This document shows positions 50,195 to 59,581 of a DNA stretch of 64,000 bases, in pieces (within the stretch, counting starts at the first letter, position 1; each line of letters starts with the position of its first letter). A program made the position numbers and the translations under genes. Under the pieces are notes generated by a model. That model searched no databases, had not been told where the DNA came from, and worked only from the letters and a program-made list of their open reading frames with translations. Source of the stretch: Microbacterium sp. AK009. GTDB taxonomy: Bacteria; Actinomycetota; Actinomycetes; Actinomycetales; Microbacteriaceae. Where the stretch lies: positions 434,001 to 498,000 of the forward strand of contig NZ_JACCCG010000003.1 in assembly GCF_013410955.1 (NCBI RefSeq), written 5' to 3'.

Positions 50195-51043
50195 TCAGGA
50201 GACCTCGTCCCGCCACGAGTGGCGAGGCTCGTAGCCGAGCATCCGACGCGCCCTGTCGATCGACAGCAGAGTGTCGTTCACACCGACCTCGCCGCGCACC
50301 TCGACGTCGGGGAACACCTCCGCGAGCAGCTCGGCGTTCGGGCGGCTCATCACAGTGTCGGCCGCGGCGATGATGAACGCCTCGAAACCGGGTTCGGCCA
50401 CACGAAGGGCCCGTTCGATCGCCTGGGCGCCGTCGCGCGCGTCGATGTACCCCCAGAGGTTCCACTTCCGGAGCCGGGCGTCGGCGTCGAACGAGGGGAA
50501 CTCGGCGTAGTCCTCGGGAACCATGACGTTCGAGAACCGCAGCGCGGTGATGGACAGCTCGGGGTGCCAGCGCACGAGCTCCCGCGCCATCCGCTCCTCG
50601 AGGGTCTTCACCAGCGAGTAGATGCTCTCGGGGCGCGGCTCGTACTCCTCGTCGACCGGGGCGTACGGCGGCGGCACGTCGAAGGGGAGGCCGAGCACGG
50701 TCTCGCTCGATGCCGCGACGATCCGGCGCACGCCCACGCGGATGGCGGCGTGGAAGACGTTGAAGGTGGCCGTCATGTTGTTGTGGAAGGTCGCCACGTC
50801 GCTGCGAAGTCCCGGTGCGGGGATCGCGCCGAGGTGCACCACGGCGTCGACGCCGTCGTGCTGGTCGTTCACCGAGCCGAGGGCGTCGACGACCTGGCCG
50901 TAGTCGGTGAGGTCGACCTGGACGAACCCGGGGCCGCGGACGCCCGCGACGTCGAGGCCGATGACCTCGATATCGCCGGCGCGCAGCTCACGGGCGACGA
51001 CCGTGCCGAGCTTGCCGGAGGAACCAGTGAGTGCGATGCGCAT
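50195..51043 (-). CDS. NAD-dependent epimerase/dehydratase (extended SDR)
   Basis: 282 residues. Rossmann motif TGSSGKLGTVVARELRAG at the start, VDAVVHLGAIPAPG, and the catalytic Tyr-Lys pair in YSLVKTLEER preceded by ASSETVLG. ALRFSNVMVPEDYAEFPSF follows. The length and the loop composition fit uronate dehydrogenases or small UDP-sugar epimerases. Given the adjacent arabinose operon, an oxidative sugar role is plausible. Divergent from the LacI gene. Confidence 0.83.
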   Translation of the reverse strand: MRIALTGSSGKLGTVVARELRAGDIEVIGLDVAGVRGPGFVQVDLTDYGQVVDALGSVNDQHDGVDAVVHLGAIPAPGLRSDVATFHNNMTATFNVFHAAIRVGVRRIVAASSETVLGLPFDVPPPYAPVDEEYEPRPESIYSLVKTLEERMARELVRWHPELSITALRFSNVMVPEDYAEFPSFDADARLRKWNLWGYIDARDGAQAIERALRVAEPGFEAFIIAAADTVMSRPNAELLAEVFPDVEVRGEVGVNDTLLSIDRARRMLGYEPRHSWRDEVS

Positions 51044-51103
51044 CTGATCACCTTGCCACGGCCGGCGATGGCGACGGCACCCGACGACGCGCGACCCGCC
51101 CGG

Positions 51104-51109
51104 TAACCT
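51104..51109 (+). promoter_or_regulatory. -10 box before the ara LacI gene
   Basis: TAACCT eight bases before ATG 51118. The GGTAACCTCGGTTGCC block around it is an imperfect palindrome related to the GTTACCGGTAAC operator of the next operon, so the regulator may also control itself. Confidence 0.4.
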
Positions 51110-51117
51110 CGGTTGCC

Positions 51118-52128
51118 ATGACCGCTCCCGACGACCAGCGCGCTCGCCTCGGCATGCGCGAGGTCGCAGCCGAAGCCGGCGTCTCTCCGCAGACGGTGTC
51201 GCGGGTGCTCAGCGGTCACCCCCATATCCGCCCCGAGACGCGCGCGCGGGTGCTCGAGACCGTGAGCCGCCTCGGCTACCGGGTGAACAACGCCGCCCGC
51301 GCGCTCGGCACGCGATCCACCCGAACGCTCGGTGTGCTCGCCTCCGACGCCGCCCTCTACGGACCCGCGGTCGGCATCGCCGCGCTCGACGCCGCCGCCC
51401 GCGAGCGAAGCCGCTGGATCGCGACCGCGTATGCGGACGCCGACAGCGAGGCATCCGTGATCGCCGCCGCCGACCGCCTTCTGACGCAGGGGGTCGACGG
51501 AATCATCGTGCTGGCTCCGCATCTGACGACCTCGGCGGCGTTGCGGGACGCTCATCCCGACGTACGCGTGGCCGCCCTCCACGAGGGGCCGGGCGCGAAG
51601 CGACAGGCCGAGGGTGCGGCCGCGGCCGTCCGCCACCTCGTCGGCCTCGGCCATCGCCGGATCGCACGGCTCGCCGGTCCTGCGGCGTGGAGCGAAGCGG
51701 TCAGCCGCGAGGCGGGCGCGGTCGCTGCCCTCGACGAGGCTGGTCTGGACACGACGGTGCGCTGGGAGGGGGATTGGACCGCTGCCACGGGGGCGGCACT
51801 CGGTGAGGTGATCGCGGCCGCGGCGCAGAAGCCCGACGGGCCGACGGCGATCGTGGCCGCCAACGACCAGATGGCGCTGGGCCTGATCTCGGGGCTCCGC
51901 GCGGCGGGTGTGGAGGTTCCCGGCAACGTGAGCGTGACCGGGTTCGACGACAATCCCGATGCGGCGTTCTATCTTCCCGCCCTCACCACCGTGCGTCTGG
52001 ACGTCGCGGGCGAGGCGCGGCGTGCTGTCGCGGAGGTCCTGGGAGGGGTCGACGCGCCGGCACATCCGGCTGCTCCCACCCTCGTACCGCGGGCGTCGAC
52101 CACCCAGCCCCCGGCGCCGACGCCGTAA
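51118..52128 (+). CDS. LacI-family regulator of the arabinose operon
   Basis: 336 residues from ATG 51118. Helix-turn-helix GMREVAAEAGVSPQTVSRVLS, hinge VLETVSRLGYRVNNAARALGT, sensor domain from TLGVLASDAALYGPAVGI onward, with AANDQMALGLISGLR and NVSVTGFDDNPDA. The gene is directly upstream of and in the same direction as araD-araB-araA, and a perfect 14-base palindrome lies between. Effector is likely arabinose or a derivative. Confidence 0.88.
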   Translation: MTAPDDQRARLGMREVAAEAGVSPQTVSRVLSGHPHIRPETRARVLETVSRLGYRVNNAARALGTRSTRTLGVLASDAALYGPAVGIAALDAAARERSRWIATAYADADSEASVIAAADRLLTQGVDGIIVLAPHLTTSAALRDAHPDVRVAALHEGPGAKRQAEGAAAAVRHLVGLGHRRIARLAGPAAWSEAVSREAGAVAALDEAGLDTTVRWEGDWTAATGAALGEVIAAAAQKPDGPTAIVAANDQMALGLISGLRAAGVEVPGNVSVTGFDDNPDAAFYLPALTTVRLDVAGEARRAVAEVLGGVDAPAHPAAPTLVPRASTTQPPAPTP

Positions 52129-52163
52129 GCGGATCAGGGTCGCGGGCTCTGTACCCGCACGAG

Positions 52164-52177
52164 TGTTACCGGTAACA
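52164..52177. promoter_or_regulatory. LacI-type operator of the arabinose operon
   Basis: TGTTACCGGTAACA, a perfect 14-base palindrome, 44 bases before the araD start. Central CG and dyad symmetry fit LacI-family sites. Confidence 0.8.
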
Positions 52178-52221
52178 TGGCATGCCTGCGCTCTCGCGCA
52201 TCCGCCACCGAGGGAGGAATC

Positions 52222-52965
52222 GTGCCCCGCACCGATGCTGCGACACCGTCTTTCGACCCAGACGTCCACGACGCCATCGAAACCGTCCGTGCTGACGTCG
52301 CCCGCCTCCACGGCGAACTCGTCCGGTACGGGCTCGTCGTCTGGACGGGTGGGAACGTCTCCGGCCGGGTGCCGGGCGCCGATCTCTTCGTCATCAAGCC
52401 GTCCGGTGTCTCGTACGACGACCTCGACGCGCAGAACATGATCCTGTGCGATCTCGAGGGCAACGTCGTGCCGGGGTCGTCGGGGAGCGAGCGAAGCCCG
52501 TCGAGCGACACCGCCGCGCACGCGTACGTGTATCGGAACATGCCGGAGGTCGGCGGTGTGGTCCACACCCACTCGACCTACGCCGTCGCGTGGGCCGCGC
52601 GCGGGGAGGAGATCCCGTGCGTCATCACCGGCATGGCCGACGAGTTCGGAGGTCCGATACCGGTCGGCCCGTTCGCCATCATCGGCGACGACTCGATCGG
52701 CCGCGGGATCGTCGAGACGCTTCGCGGGCATCGCTCCCGAGCGGTCCTGATGCGCAACCACGGCCCCTTCACCATCGGCGTCTCCGCCAAGGACGCGGTG
52801 AAGGCCGCCGTCATGGTCGAGGACGCCGCGCGGACGATCCACATCGCACGACAGGGTGGTCCCGTCATCCCGATCCCGCAGGACTCGATCGACCGGCTCT
52901 ACGACCGATATCAGAACGTCTACGGCCAGAGCACCGACGAGCGCCGTGACGAGGATGCCCGATGA
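52222..52965 (+). CDS. araD: L-ribulose-5-phosphate 4-epimerase (class II aldolase family)
   Basis: 247 residues from GTG 52222 with AGGGAGGA at the right distance; an ATG at 52177 overlaps the operator. Converts L-ribulose 5-phosphate to D-xylulose 5-phosphate. Zinc-site motif VVHTHSTYAVAWAARG and later MRNHGPFTIG supply the histidines; VWTGGNVSGRVPGADLFVIKPSGVSYDDL is the phosphate-binding part. ATGA overlap with the kinase gene. First enzyme gene of the ara operon. Confidence 0.9.
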   Translation: MPRTDAATPSFDPDVHDAIETVRADVARLHGELVRYGLVVWTGGNVSGRVPGADLFVIKPSGVSYDDLDAQNMILCDLEGNVVPGSSGSERSPSSDTAAHAYVYRNMPEVGGVVHTHSTYAVAWAARGEEIPCVITGMADEFGGPIPVGPFAIIGDDSIGRGIVETLRGHRSRAVLMRNHGPFTIGVSAKDAVKAAVMVEDAARTIHIARQGGPVIPIPQDSIDRLYDRYQNVYGQSTDERRDEDAR

Positions 52966-54548
52966 GCGCGGATGCCGTCACCGCCGGTCGGACGGCGCTC
53001 GGCATCGAGCTCGGCTCGACCCGGATCAAGGCGTGCCTCGTCGACGCCGACGATCCGACGCGGGTGCTCGCGGTCGGCTCGCACGCCTGGGTGAACCGCT
53101 TCGAGGGGCGCATCTGGACATACGCGCTCGACGACGTCTGGGAGGGCGTGCGCGGCGCCTACGCCGACCTGGCGGCGGATGTCGAGAGGCGGCACGGCGT
53201 CGCCCTCGAGACGGTGGGCGCCATCGGCATCTCAGCCATGATGCACGGCTACCTCGCCTTCGATGGCGAAGGCGAGCTGCTGACTCCGTTCCGCACGTGG
53301 CGCAACACCACGACCGGACCCGCCGCCGAAGCGCTCTCCGCGGCGTTCGGGCAGAACATCCCGCTCCGGTGGTCGGTCGCCCACCTCTACCAGGCGGTTC
53401 TGGACGGTGAACCCCACGTCCCCGAGATCCGCTCCCTCACGACCCTCGCGGGATACGTCCACGGGCAGCTGACGGGTGAGCGGGTGCTGGGCGTGGGAGA
53501 CGCGTCCGGGATGTTCCCCATCGACCCCGCGACCCGCGACTACGACCTCGGACTCATCGCGATTTTCGACGAGATGGTCGCCGAGACGGCCCCGGGCCTT
53601 CGCATCGCCGAGCTCCTCCCGCGGGTCCTGAGAGCGGGTGAGCGCGCCGGCGCACTCACCGACGCCGGGGCGGCCCGGCTCGATCCCACCGGGCGGCTGC
53701 GTCCTGGCATCCCGTTCTGTCCTCCCGAAGGCGATGCCGGAACCGGGATGGTGGCGACGAACGCCGTCGCGCCGCGCACCGGGAATGTGAGCGCCGGCAC
53801 GAGCATCTTCGCCATGGTCGTGCTCGAGGGCGCGCTCGCGGCCGCGCACCACGAGATCGACATCGTCACCACGCCCGCCGGCGACCCGGTGGCGATGGTG
53901 CACTGCAACAACGGCGCGAGCGAGCTCGCGGCGTGGGCGGGGATGTTCGGCGACTTCGCCGAGCGCGCCGGGACGCCGCTCTCCTCCGATGAGGTCTTCG
54001 AGAGCCTCCTCCGCGAGGCGGAGACCGGCGATCCCGACGCCGGCGGCCTGATCGCCTTCAACCACCTCTCCGGTGAGCCGATCGTCGGTCTCGACGAGGG
54101 GCGGCCGCTGTTCGTGCGGACGCCCGACAGCAGGTTCACGCTCGCGAACGCGATCCGCGCGCAGCTCTACGGCATGTTCGGCACGCTCGCTCTCGGAATG
54201 CGCGTGCTCTCGGACGAGGGTGTCGCGATCGACCGCATGTTCGCCCACGGCGGGGTGTTCCGCACCGCCGGAGTCGCCCAGCGGTTCCTCGCCGCCGCGA
54301 TCGACACCCCCGTCGCCGTCGGCGAGACCGCGAGCGAAGGGGGCCCGTGGGGGATGGCGGTGCTCGCCGCCCAGCTCCTGCGCGCCGACGGAGCGACTCT
54401 CTCCGACTACCTCGGCAGGCACGTCTTCGCCGACGCGGAGACGGTGACCGTCGATCCCCGACCCGAGGATGTCGCCGGGTTCGCCCGATACCTCGGCCGA
54501 TACGAGGCGGCGCTCGCCGTCGAGCGCGCCGCTGTCGCCGCCCTCTGA
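52962..54548 (+). CDS. araB: FGGY-family carbohydrate kinase, L-ribulokinase role
   Basis: 528 residues. Phosphorylates L-ribulose. FGGY features: ALGIELGSTRIKACLVD (phosphate loop 1), ISAMMHGYLAFDGEGELLTPFRTWRNTTT, NVSAGTSIFAMVV and the C-terminal FAHGGVFRTAGVAQRFLAAA, GETASEGGPWGMAVLAAQLL. It belongs to the shorter FGGY type rather than E. coli-type AraB, and the ribulokinase call rests on its place between araD and araA. Confidence 0.88.
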   Translation: MSADAVTAGRTALGIELGSTRIKACLVDADDPTRVLAVGSHAWVNRFEGRIWTYALDDVWEGVRGAYADLAADVERRHGVALETVGAIGISAMMHGYLAFDGEGELLTPFRTWRNTTTGPAAEALSAAFGQNIPLRWSVAHLYQAVLDGEPHVPEIRSLTTLAGYVHGQLTGERVLGVGDASGMFPIDPATRDYDLGLIAIFDEMVAETAPGLRIAELLPRVLRAGERAGALTDAGAARLDPTGRLRPGIPFCPPEGDAGTGMVATNAVAPRTGNVSAGTSIFAMVVLEGALAAAHHEIDIVTTPAGDPVAMVHCNNGASELAAWAGMFGDFAERAGTPLSSDEVFESLLREAETGDPDAGGLIAFNHLSGEPIVGLDEGRPLFVRTPDSRFTLANAIRAQLYGMFGTLALGMRVLSDEGVAIDRMFAHGGVFRTAGVAQRFLAAAIDTPVAVGETASEGGPWGMAVLAAQLLRADGATLSDYLGRHVFADAETVTVDPRPEDVAGFARYLGRYEAALAVERAAVAAL

Positions 54549-54572
54549 CCACCCACCCGAAGGAACACCGTC

Positions 54573-56078
54573 ATGCCGTCACTGTCCACCTCTCTCGACG
54601 CCTACGAAGTGTGGTTCGTCACCGGAAGTCAGACGCTTTACGGCGAGGAGACGCTCCGCCAGGTCGCCGAACAGTCGCAGGCGGTCGCCGGGGGGCTGGA
54701 CGGCCTCCCCGTCCGTGTCGTCTGGAAGCCCGTGCTGAAAGACGCCGACGCGATCCGCCGGCTTGCGCTCGAGGTGAACGCGCGGGACGAGGTCGTCGGC
54801 ATCATCGCCTGGATGCACACGTTCAGCCCGGCGAAGATGTGGATCGCGGGGCTCGACGCCCTGCAGAAGCCGCTGCTGCACCTGCACACCCAGGCGAACG
54901 TCGAGCTGCCCTGGGCGAACATCGACTTCGACTTCATGAACCTGAACCAGGCCGCCCACGGCGACCGCGAGTTCGGCTACATCCAGACCCGACTCGGCGT
55001 TGCACGCAAGACCGTCGTCGGGCACGTGTCGAACCCGGCCGTCCGTCAGCAGGTCGAGGACTGGCAGCGGGCCGCGGCGGGCTGGGCGGCCGTCCGCTCG
55101 CTGAAACTCGCGCGCTTCGGCGACAACATGCGCTACGTCGCCGTCACCGAAGGCGACAAGACCGAAGCCGAGGTGCGCTTCGGCGTGCAGGTCAACACGT
55201 GGGGCGTCAACGAGCTCGCCGAAGCTGTTGCCGACGCCTCGGCGGCCGACATCGACGCGCTCGTCGACGAGTACATGGCTGCCTACGATGTCGCCGCCGA
55301 CCTGCTCCCGGGCGGCGACCGCCATCAGAGCCTCCGTGATGGCGCCGCGATCGAGGTCGGTCTCCGCTCCTTCCTCGAGGCGGGTGGCTTCGGCGCGTTC
55401 ACCACCTCCTTCGAAGACCTGGGCGCGCTCACGCAGCTCCCCGGCCTCGCCGTGCAGCGGCTCATGGCCGAGGGCTACGGCTTCGGGGCAGAGGGAGATT
55501 GGAAGACCGCCATCCTCGTCCGGCTGGCGAATGTCATGGGCGCCGGACGGCCCGGTGGCGCGAGCCTGATGGAGGACTACACCTACGACCTCGTCCCGGG
55601 GTCCGAACGCATCCTCGGTGCGCACATGCTCGAGGTCGCACCGTCGCTGACCACACAGAGGCCGCGCCTTGAGGTGCATCCCCTGGGGATCGGCGGCAAG
55701 GCCGATCCCGTCCGGCTCGTGTTCACCGCCGACCCGGGACCAGCCCTTGTCGTCGCGATGAGCGACATGCGGGATCGGTTCCGCCTGGTTGCCAACGTCG
55801 TGGAGAACGTCGGTGCCCCAGACCTTCCGCGGCTGCCCGTCGGCCGCGCGGTGTGGAAGCCGGCTCCCGACTTCGCCACCTCGGCGGCCTGCTGGCTTGC
55901 GGCGGGCGCCGCGCACCATACTGTGATGACGACGGCTGTGGGCGTGGAGGTCTTCCGCGACTTCGCTGAGATCGCCCGCACCGAGCTCGTCGTGATCGAC
56001 GAGCACACCACCGTCCGCGACTTCCAGCGGGAGCTCCGGTGGAACCAGGCCTACTACCGACTCGCGCAGGGAATCTGA
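54573..56078 (+). CDS. araA: L-arabinose isomerase
   Basis: 501 residues, the canonical size. Isomerises L-arabinose to L-ribulose with Mn2+. Opening [25 protein letters not shown] and [31 protein letters not shown] are diagnostic; metal-site residues are in [41 protein letters not shown] and [20 protein letters not shown] lies before the ATG. Third enzyme of the ara operon. Confidence 0.96.
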   Translation: MPSLSTSLDAYEVWFVTGSQTLYGEETLRQVAEQSQAVAGGLDGLPVRVVWKPVLKDADAIRRLALEVNARDEVVGIIAWMHTFSPAKMWIAGLDALQKPLLHLHTQANVELPWANIDFDFMNLNQAAHGDREFGYIQTRLGVARKTVVGHVSNPAVRQQVEDWQRAAAGWAAVRSLKLARFGDNMRYVAVTEGDKTEAEVRFGVQVNTWGVNELAEAVADASAADIDALVDEYMAAYDVAADLLPGGDRHQSLRDGAAIEVGLRSFLEAGGFGAFTTSFEDLGALTQLPGLAVQRLMAEGYGFGAEGDWKTAILVRLANVMGAGRPGGASLMEDYTYDLVPGSERILGAHMLEVAPSLTTQRPRLEVHPLGIGGKADPVRLVFTADPGPALVVAMSDMRDRFRLVANVVENVGAPDLPRLPVGRAVWKPAPDFATSAACWLAAGAAHHTVMTTAVGVEVFRDFAEIARTELVVIDEHTTVRDFQRELRWNQAYYRLAQGI

Positions 56079-56083
56079 CTTCT

Positions 56084-57028
56084 ATGGCATCGCACCCCGT
56101 TTCCGGCACGCAGCACTCCCTTCGCGCGGGCGATTACGAGGCGTGCATCGCCAGCGTCGGCGCGACCCTGCGGTGCCTGACCTTCCAGGGCCGCGACCTC
56201 GTCGTCCCCTTCGGCGCCGACGAGGTGCGTCCCTCCTACCGCGGGGCGACGCTCGCACCCTGGCCGAACCGCGTCGTCGACGGCATCTTCACCTTCCGTG
56301 GCGTCGAGCGCCGGGTCGCGCTGACCGAGCCCGCGCGAGGGCACGCCCTGCACGGCCTGGCGTCGTGGCTCGACTTCGAGGCGATCGACAAGGGGCCGAG
56401 CCACGTCACCCTGGCGGCGACCGTTGTCGCGCAGACCGGCTACCCGTGGGAGCTGGGGATGGAGACGACCTTCCAGCTCTCCGCCGACGGTCTCACCCAG
56501 ACCGTTCGCGTGCACAACCACAGTGACGAGCCGGCGCCGTGGGGCACGGGCCCCCACCCCTACCTCGTCGCCGGCCCGGGCCTCGTCGACGAGTGGACCC
56601 TCGAGCTCCCCGCCGACGAGGTCCTCACTGTCACCCACGACCGGCTGATCCCGATCTCGCTCGAACCGGTCGAGACCGCCGACGGCGAGCGGTTCGACTT
56701 CCGTCGTGCGCGGCGGATCGGCCAGATCGAGATCGATCACGCCTACACCGGCTTCGCCCGCGACGACGACGGCTTCGCCACGGTCCGGGTGACCTCGGCC
56801 GACGGCACCGGGGTTGCGATGACGTGGGACACCGCCTGTCCGTGGGCGCAGATCCACACCGCCGACAAGCCCGACAGGGCGGTCTCGCGCCTGGGGCTCG
56901 CCGTCGAACCGATGACGTGCGCCCCCGACGCGTTCAACGCCGACCGCTACGACTTCGACGCCGGTCTCATCGAGCTGGCGCCGGGGGCGTCATCCGAAGC
57001 ATCCTGGCGGATCTTCGCGCTCGCCTGA
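56084..57028 (+). CDS. Aldose 1-epimerase (mutarotase)
   Basis: 314 residues from ATG 56084, five bases after araA. Interconverts alpha and beta anomers of the sugar so that the isomerase receives its preferred form. GalM-fold residues: LAPWPNRVVDGIFTF (Arg), GHALHGLASW (first catalytic His), GPHPYLVAG (second His), DHAYTGFARDD and AVEPMTCAPDAFN, where the Glu is the base. Last gene of the ara operon by spacing. Confidence 0.9.
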   Translation: MASHPVSGTQHSLRAGDYEACIASVGATLRCLTFQGRDLVVPFGADEVRPSYRGATLAPWPNRVVDGIFTFRGVERRVALTEPARGHALHGLASWLDFEAIDKGPSHVTLAATVVAQTGYPWELGMETTFQLSADGLTQTVRVHNHSDEPAPWGTGPHPYLVAGPGLVDEWTLELPADEVLTVTHDRLIPISLEPVETADGERFDFRRARRIGQIEIDHAYTGFARDDDGFATVRVTSADGTGVAMTWDTACPWAQIHTADKPDRAVSRLGLAVEPMTCAPDAFNADRYDFDAGLIELAPGASSEASWRIFALA

Positions 57029-57049
57029 GCGCGCGTCGGCCGCGAGCCA

Positions 57050-57583
57050 TCAATGACCGTGGCCCCTAGGGGCGGGCACGGTGACGGTTCCGCCGGAGTC
57101 TGCGCTGATCCTTGCGACCTCTGACGCAGCGAGCGCCGGTGTGGTGATCCCCGCGACGAGCACCGCCGCGACGATGATGCCGAGGATTCCGGCGTTGCGT
57201 CGCGGCCGAGAGGGCCGGCGTGCGGCGATCGAGGTCCACACGGCGACAGCCGTCAGAAGAAGTGCCGTCGCTGCGACGGACAGCACGCTGTTGCCCACGG
57301 GATCGAGGATGAATGCCGCAGTGAGGGCGCCCAGTGCCGTCAGGGCAGCGGCGCCCACACCCCGCTGCATGATCAGCCGACCTCGCACGAGCGAGATCCC
57401 GCCCCAGGCGAGGGCGCCCAAGCCGGCAACGGCCAACGCCAACCCCAGCGCGCGGCTGCCGACGTCTCCCGTGTCTGCGGTCAGGGCGCCGGCGCCGAGT
57501 GCGATCAGCAGCAGCCCGGCTCCCCAGGCTGCGATCGCAGGCCCCGCCGGAATGAGCGCTCCGACGGAGCCCGTCGTCGTCAC
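57050..57583 (-). CDS. Hypothetical membrane protein
   Basis: 177 residues from GTG 57583, two bases after the stop of the DUF4383 gene, so co-transcribed. Four hydrophobic helices (about 7-30, 40-65, 72-115 in two segments, 133-152) and a short extracytoplasmic tail VARISADSGGTVTVPAPRGHGH. No family recognised. Confidence 0.6.
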   Translation of the reverse strand: MTTTGSVGALIPAGPAIAAWGAGLLLIALGAGALTADTGDVGSRALGLALAVAGLGALAWGGISLVRGRLIMQRGVGAAALTALGALTAAFILDPVGNSVLSVAATALLLTAVAVWTSIAARRPSRPRRNAGILGIIVAAVLVAGITTPALAASEVARISADSGGTVTVPAPRGHGH

Positions 57584-57585
57584 GC

Positions 57586-58047
57586 TCAGACGGTGCGGCC
57601 GGCGGTCGTGGCCCGGACGCTCCGGTCGGCGGCGAGGCCCACGCCCAGCAGGATGATCGCGCTGGCCAGGTGCAGGAAGTGGTCGGGGGTGTTCAGCGCA
57701 AGGATGTTGGCCGGCGTGTCGACCAGGAAGAACCCGACGATTCCGAGGAGCAGATACGCCGCGCCCACGACGATGTTGACGGCCTTGGCGGCGCGCACCG
57801 AGGCCAGGCCGCCGATGAGCAGGGCTGCGCCGATCAGCAGGTGCGCGACGTTGTGCAGAGGGTTGACCTCGAAGATGCCGAGTAGCAGGTTGCCGTCGGT
57901 GGCGAGGAAGTCCACGCCTCCGGTGACGAAGAACCCGAGCAGGCCGACGAGGAGGTAGACGATACCGAAGATCGTCGCGACGAGGCGGTTGGGTGACGAC
58001 GCGAGACGGTGAGAAGTGGCGGTGCGGTGGTCGGGTGAGGAAGTCAT
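57586..58047 (-). CDS. DUF4383 membrane protein
   Basis: 153 residues, four membrane helices. The DUF4383 signature is VATIFGIVYLLVGLLGFFVTGGVDFLATDGNLLLGIFEVNPLHNVAHLLIGAAL, notably the FEVNPLHNVAHLLIG stretch, and DHFLHLASAIILL repeats the His pattern. Function unknown; some relatives occur near stress and light-response genes. Confidence 0.85.
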   Translation of the reverse strand: MTSSPDHRTATSHRLASSPNRLVATIFGIVYLLVGLLGFFVTGGVDFLATDGNLLLGIFEVNPLHNVAHLLIGAALLIGGLASVRAAKAVNIVVGAAYLLLGIVGFFLVDTPANILALNTPDHFLHLASAIILLGVGLAADRSVRATTAGRTV

Positions 58048-58221
58048 CGGGTCTCCTGGCTGTGGATGAACGGTTCGGTGGTGATGTCGAGCGCCCGACG
58101 CTAGCGGCGGTTGCGGCGCTCGCGGAGGGGCCTTGCAAGGGTGATCCGCCCTTTGCTATGCATCTCGGCCCGCCCACGAGCGCGGCCATCCGACCGGTAG
58201 CCTGGAGCGAGGGGGGTGACG

Positions 58222-58782
58222 ATGGGTAAGACCGCCGAAGCCATCGGCGAGGGGGTCTCGATCGCCGCCGCTGCCGCCCGCCTCACCGTACGCAATCGCA
58301 TCCTCGTCGAGACGATCGCCAACGGCGAGACGTTCCACTACGAACCGTTCGAGCGGTTCGCCCGGACGACGCTGCTCGCCCTGGCCGACGAACAGGCCGC
58401 CGCAGCCGATCTCGCCCGGCGCCAGCGCAAGAAGGCCTGGGGGAAGTTCTCTGACCCCGACGGCACACACGATTACCGCGACCGTGACACCCGCAACCTC
58501 CGCCGACGCCGTCGGCAGTACGAGGGGGTGGCGAAGCGTCTGCGCGAGATGGCGAATGATGCGGAGGCGGTGCGCGATCTCGTCGAGAATGCGCGGGATG
58601 CCGCGTGGGGCGACGTCGAATCGAACCTGCAGCGCCGGTTGCGGGTCGAGGCGATGCGTCCCGACCTCGACCCCGATTACGCGACGATGCGGGGAGCGCG
58701 GATGCAGGCGCTGCGTCTGGTCGACCTCCCACGCCTGTCGGCGCATCGGCGGGCGCGCGAGCGGAAGGACGACCCGTCGTGA
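58222..58782 (+). CDS. Hypothetical charged protein
   Basis: 186 residues from ATG 58222 with GAGGGGGG upstream; a GTG at 58216 sits on that site and is unlikely. The protein is mostly helical and rich in Arg and Asp (LARRQRKKAWGKFSDPDGTHDYRDRDTRNLRRRRRQYEGVAKRLREMAND), without Cys or transmembrane segments. I do not recognise the family. Strong basic tracts allow nucleic-acid binding as a guess only. tRNA-Arg follows 85 bases later. Confidence 0.65.
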   Translation: MGKTAEAIGEGVSIAAAAARLTVRNRILVETIANGETFHYEPFERFARTTLLALADEQAAAADLARRQRKKAWGKFSDPDGTHDYRDRDTRNLRRRRRQYEGVAKRLREMANDAEAVRDLVENARDAAWGDVESNLQRRLRVEAMRPDLDPDYATMRGARMQALRLVDLPRLSAHRRARERKDDPS

Positions 58783-58867
58783 TCCGGCCGTCGCTCGATT
58801 CGCGGCGCCGCCCCCGGTGGGGTATTCTCATGTGGTGCTCGCGCGCCGGATCCGGCTGTGAGCGCGG

Positions 58868-58940
58868 GCGCCCGTAGCTCAATGGATAGAGCATCTGACT
58901 ACGGATCAGAAGGTTAGGGGTTCGAGTCCCTTCGGGCGCG
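58868..58940 (+). tRNA. tRNA-Arg (anticodon ACG)
   Basis: 73 bases. Acceptor GCGCCCG pairs with CGGGCGC, D-arm GCTCAATGGATAGAGC, anticodon arm TCTGA-CTACGGA-TCAGA with ACG at the wobble-first position (reads CGU/CGC after A-to-I editing), T-arm AGGGGTTCGAGTCCCTT, discriminator G. The CCA end is not encoded. An Arg-ACG tRNA is a frequent attachment site, but no integrase lies nearby. Confidence 0.95.
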
Positions 58941-58960
58941 CACTGTGTTGAGACAGTAAG

Positions 58961-58988
58961 GAAAAGGTCCCCATCGGGGGCCTTTTTC
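58961..58988 (+). terminator. Rho-independent terminator after tRNA-Arg
   Basis: AAAAGGTCCCC, loop ATC, GGGGGCCTTTTT: stem of ten or more pairs followed by a T-run, the clearest intrinsic terminator in the window. Confidence 0.85.
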
Positions 58989-59016
58989 TGTTCCGTGCTC
59001 GCGGGCCGGGGGCGGG

Positions 59017-59514
59017 TCAGTGCTGGGCGGAGGCAGCCGTCCGCCCCTCAGCGAAACGAGCGCGCGCCCGATCGTGGCGGCCCGCGACCGGTACAGGAGA
59101 GGTGGCGGCGGCCAGTCCCATCGGTCTCGTCGAGACGTACATGCTCTCTGCGCGTTCGACGAGGAACGTCTCGTGCCAGATGCCGACGGCCTCCGGCGCT
59201 TTCCGGGCGCGCTGGTTGAAGGCCGTCCACGCAGGCCGGTGCAGGTGGTCCATCGATGATGCATAGGCGTAGAGCTTCTCGATCGACGACCAGTACTGCA
59301 CGACGTACGGCCCTCCTGCCCCGATGAGCAGCTGCGAGCCGAGCATGCCCGACTCCTCCTCGGCCATCTGCTCTCGGAGCATCCGCGGCATGGCGAAGAA
59401 CACCGGCAGCCACTGGTCGAACCGCCACCAGCGGTTGATCTGCATCCCGATGTGGAAGACCACGAGCTCTCCCTCGTGGTGATGCGTCATCCGTCCTGCG
59501 ACGACTCTGCTCAT
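59017..59514 (-). CDS. DUF4188 protein (monooxygenase-like dimeric alpha/beta barrel)
   Basis: 165 residues. DUF4188 core: VVFHIGMQINRWWRFDQWLPVFFAMPRMLREQMAEEESGMLG, then PYVVQYWSSIEKLYAYASS and GIWHETFLV, which match small heme-containing or aldoxime-dehydratase-like/monooxygenase proteins. Divergent from a MerR regulator across a highly symmetrical operator, so it is inducible. Substrate unknown. Confidence 0.8.
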   Translation of the reverse strand: MSRVVAGRMTHHHEGELVVFHIGMQINRWWRFDQWLPVFFAMPRMLREQMAEEESGMLGSQLLIGAGGPYVVQYWSSIEKLYAYASSMDHLHRPAWTAFNQRARKAPEAVGIWHETFLVERAESMYVSTRPMGLAAATSPVPVAGRHDRARARFAEGRTAASAQH

Positions 59515-59528
59515 GGTGCGATCCTCTC

Positions 59529-59565
59529 GATAGTGACGCTATCCAGTATGGATAGTCGTACTATC
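59529..59565. promoter_or_regulatory. Double-dyad operator between DUF4188 and MerR genes
   Basis: GATAGT-GACG-CTATCC (59529-59544), AGTAT, GGATAG-TCGT-ACTATC (59550-59565). Outer and inner six-base arms pair perfectly across the centre, and each half is itself an imperfect inverted repeat. It lies immediately upstream of both start codons. Confidence 0.75.
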
Positions 59566-59581
59566 TAATGCAAGGGGGGAT

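Noticed and set aside
58868-58940. tRNA-Arg as integration site of a mobile element
   Set aside because: No integrase, no duplicated tRNA 3' end and no composition change in the flanking genes.
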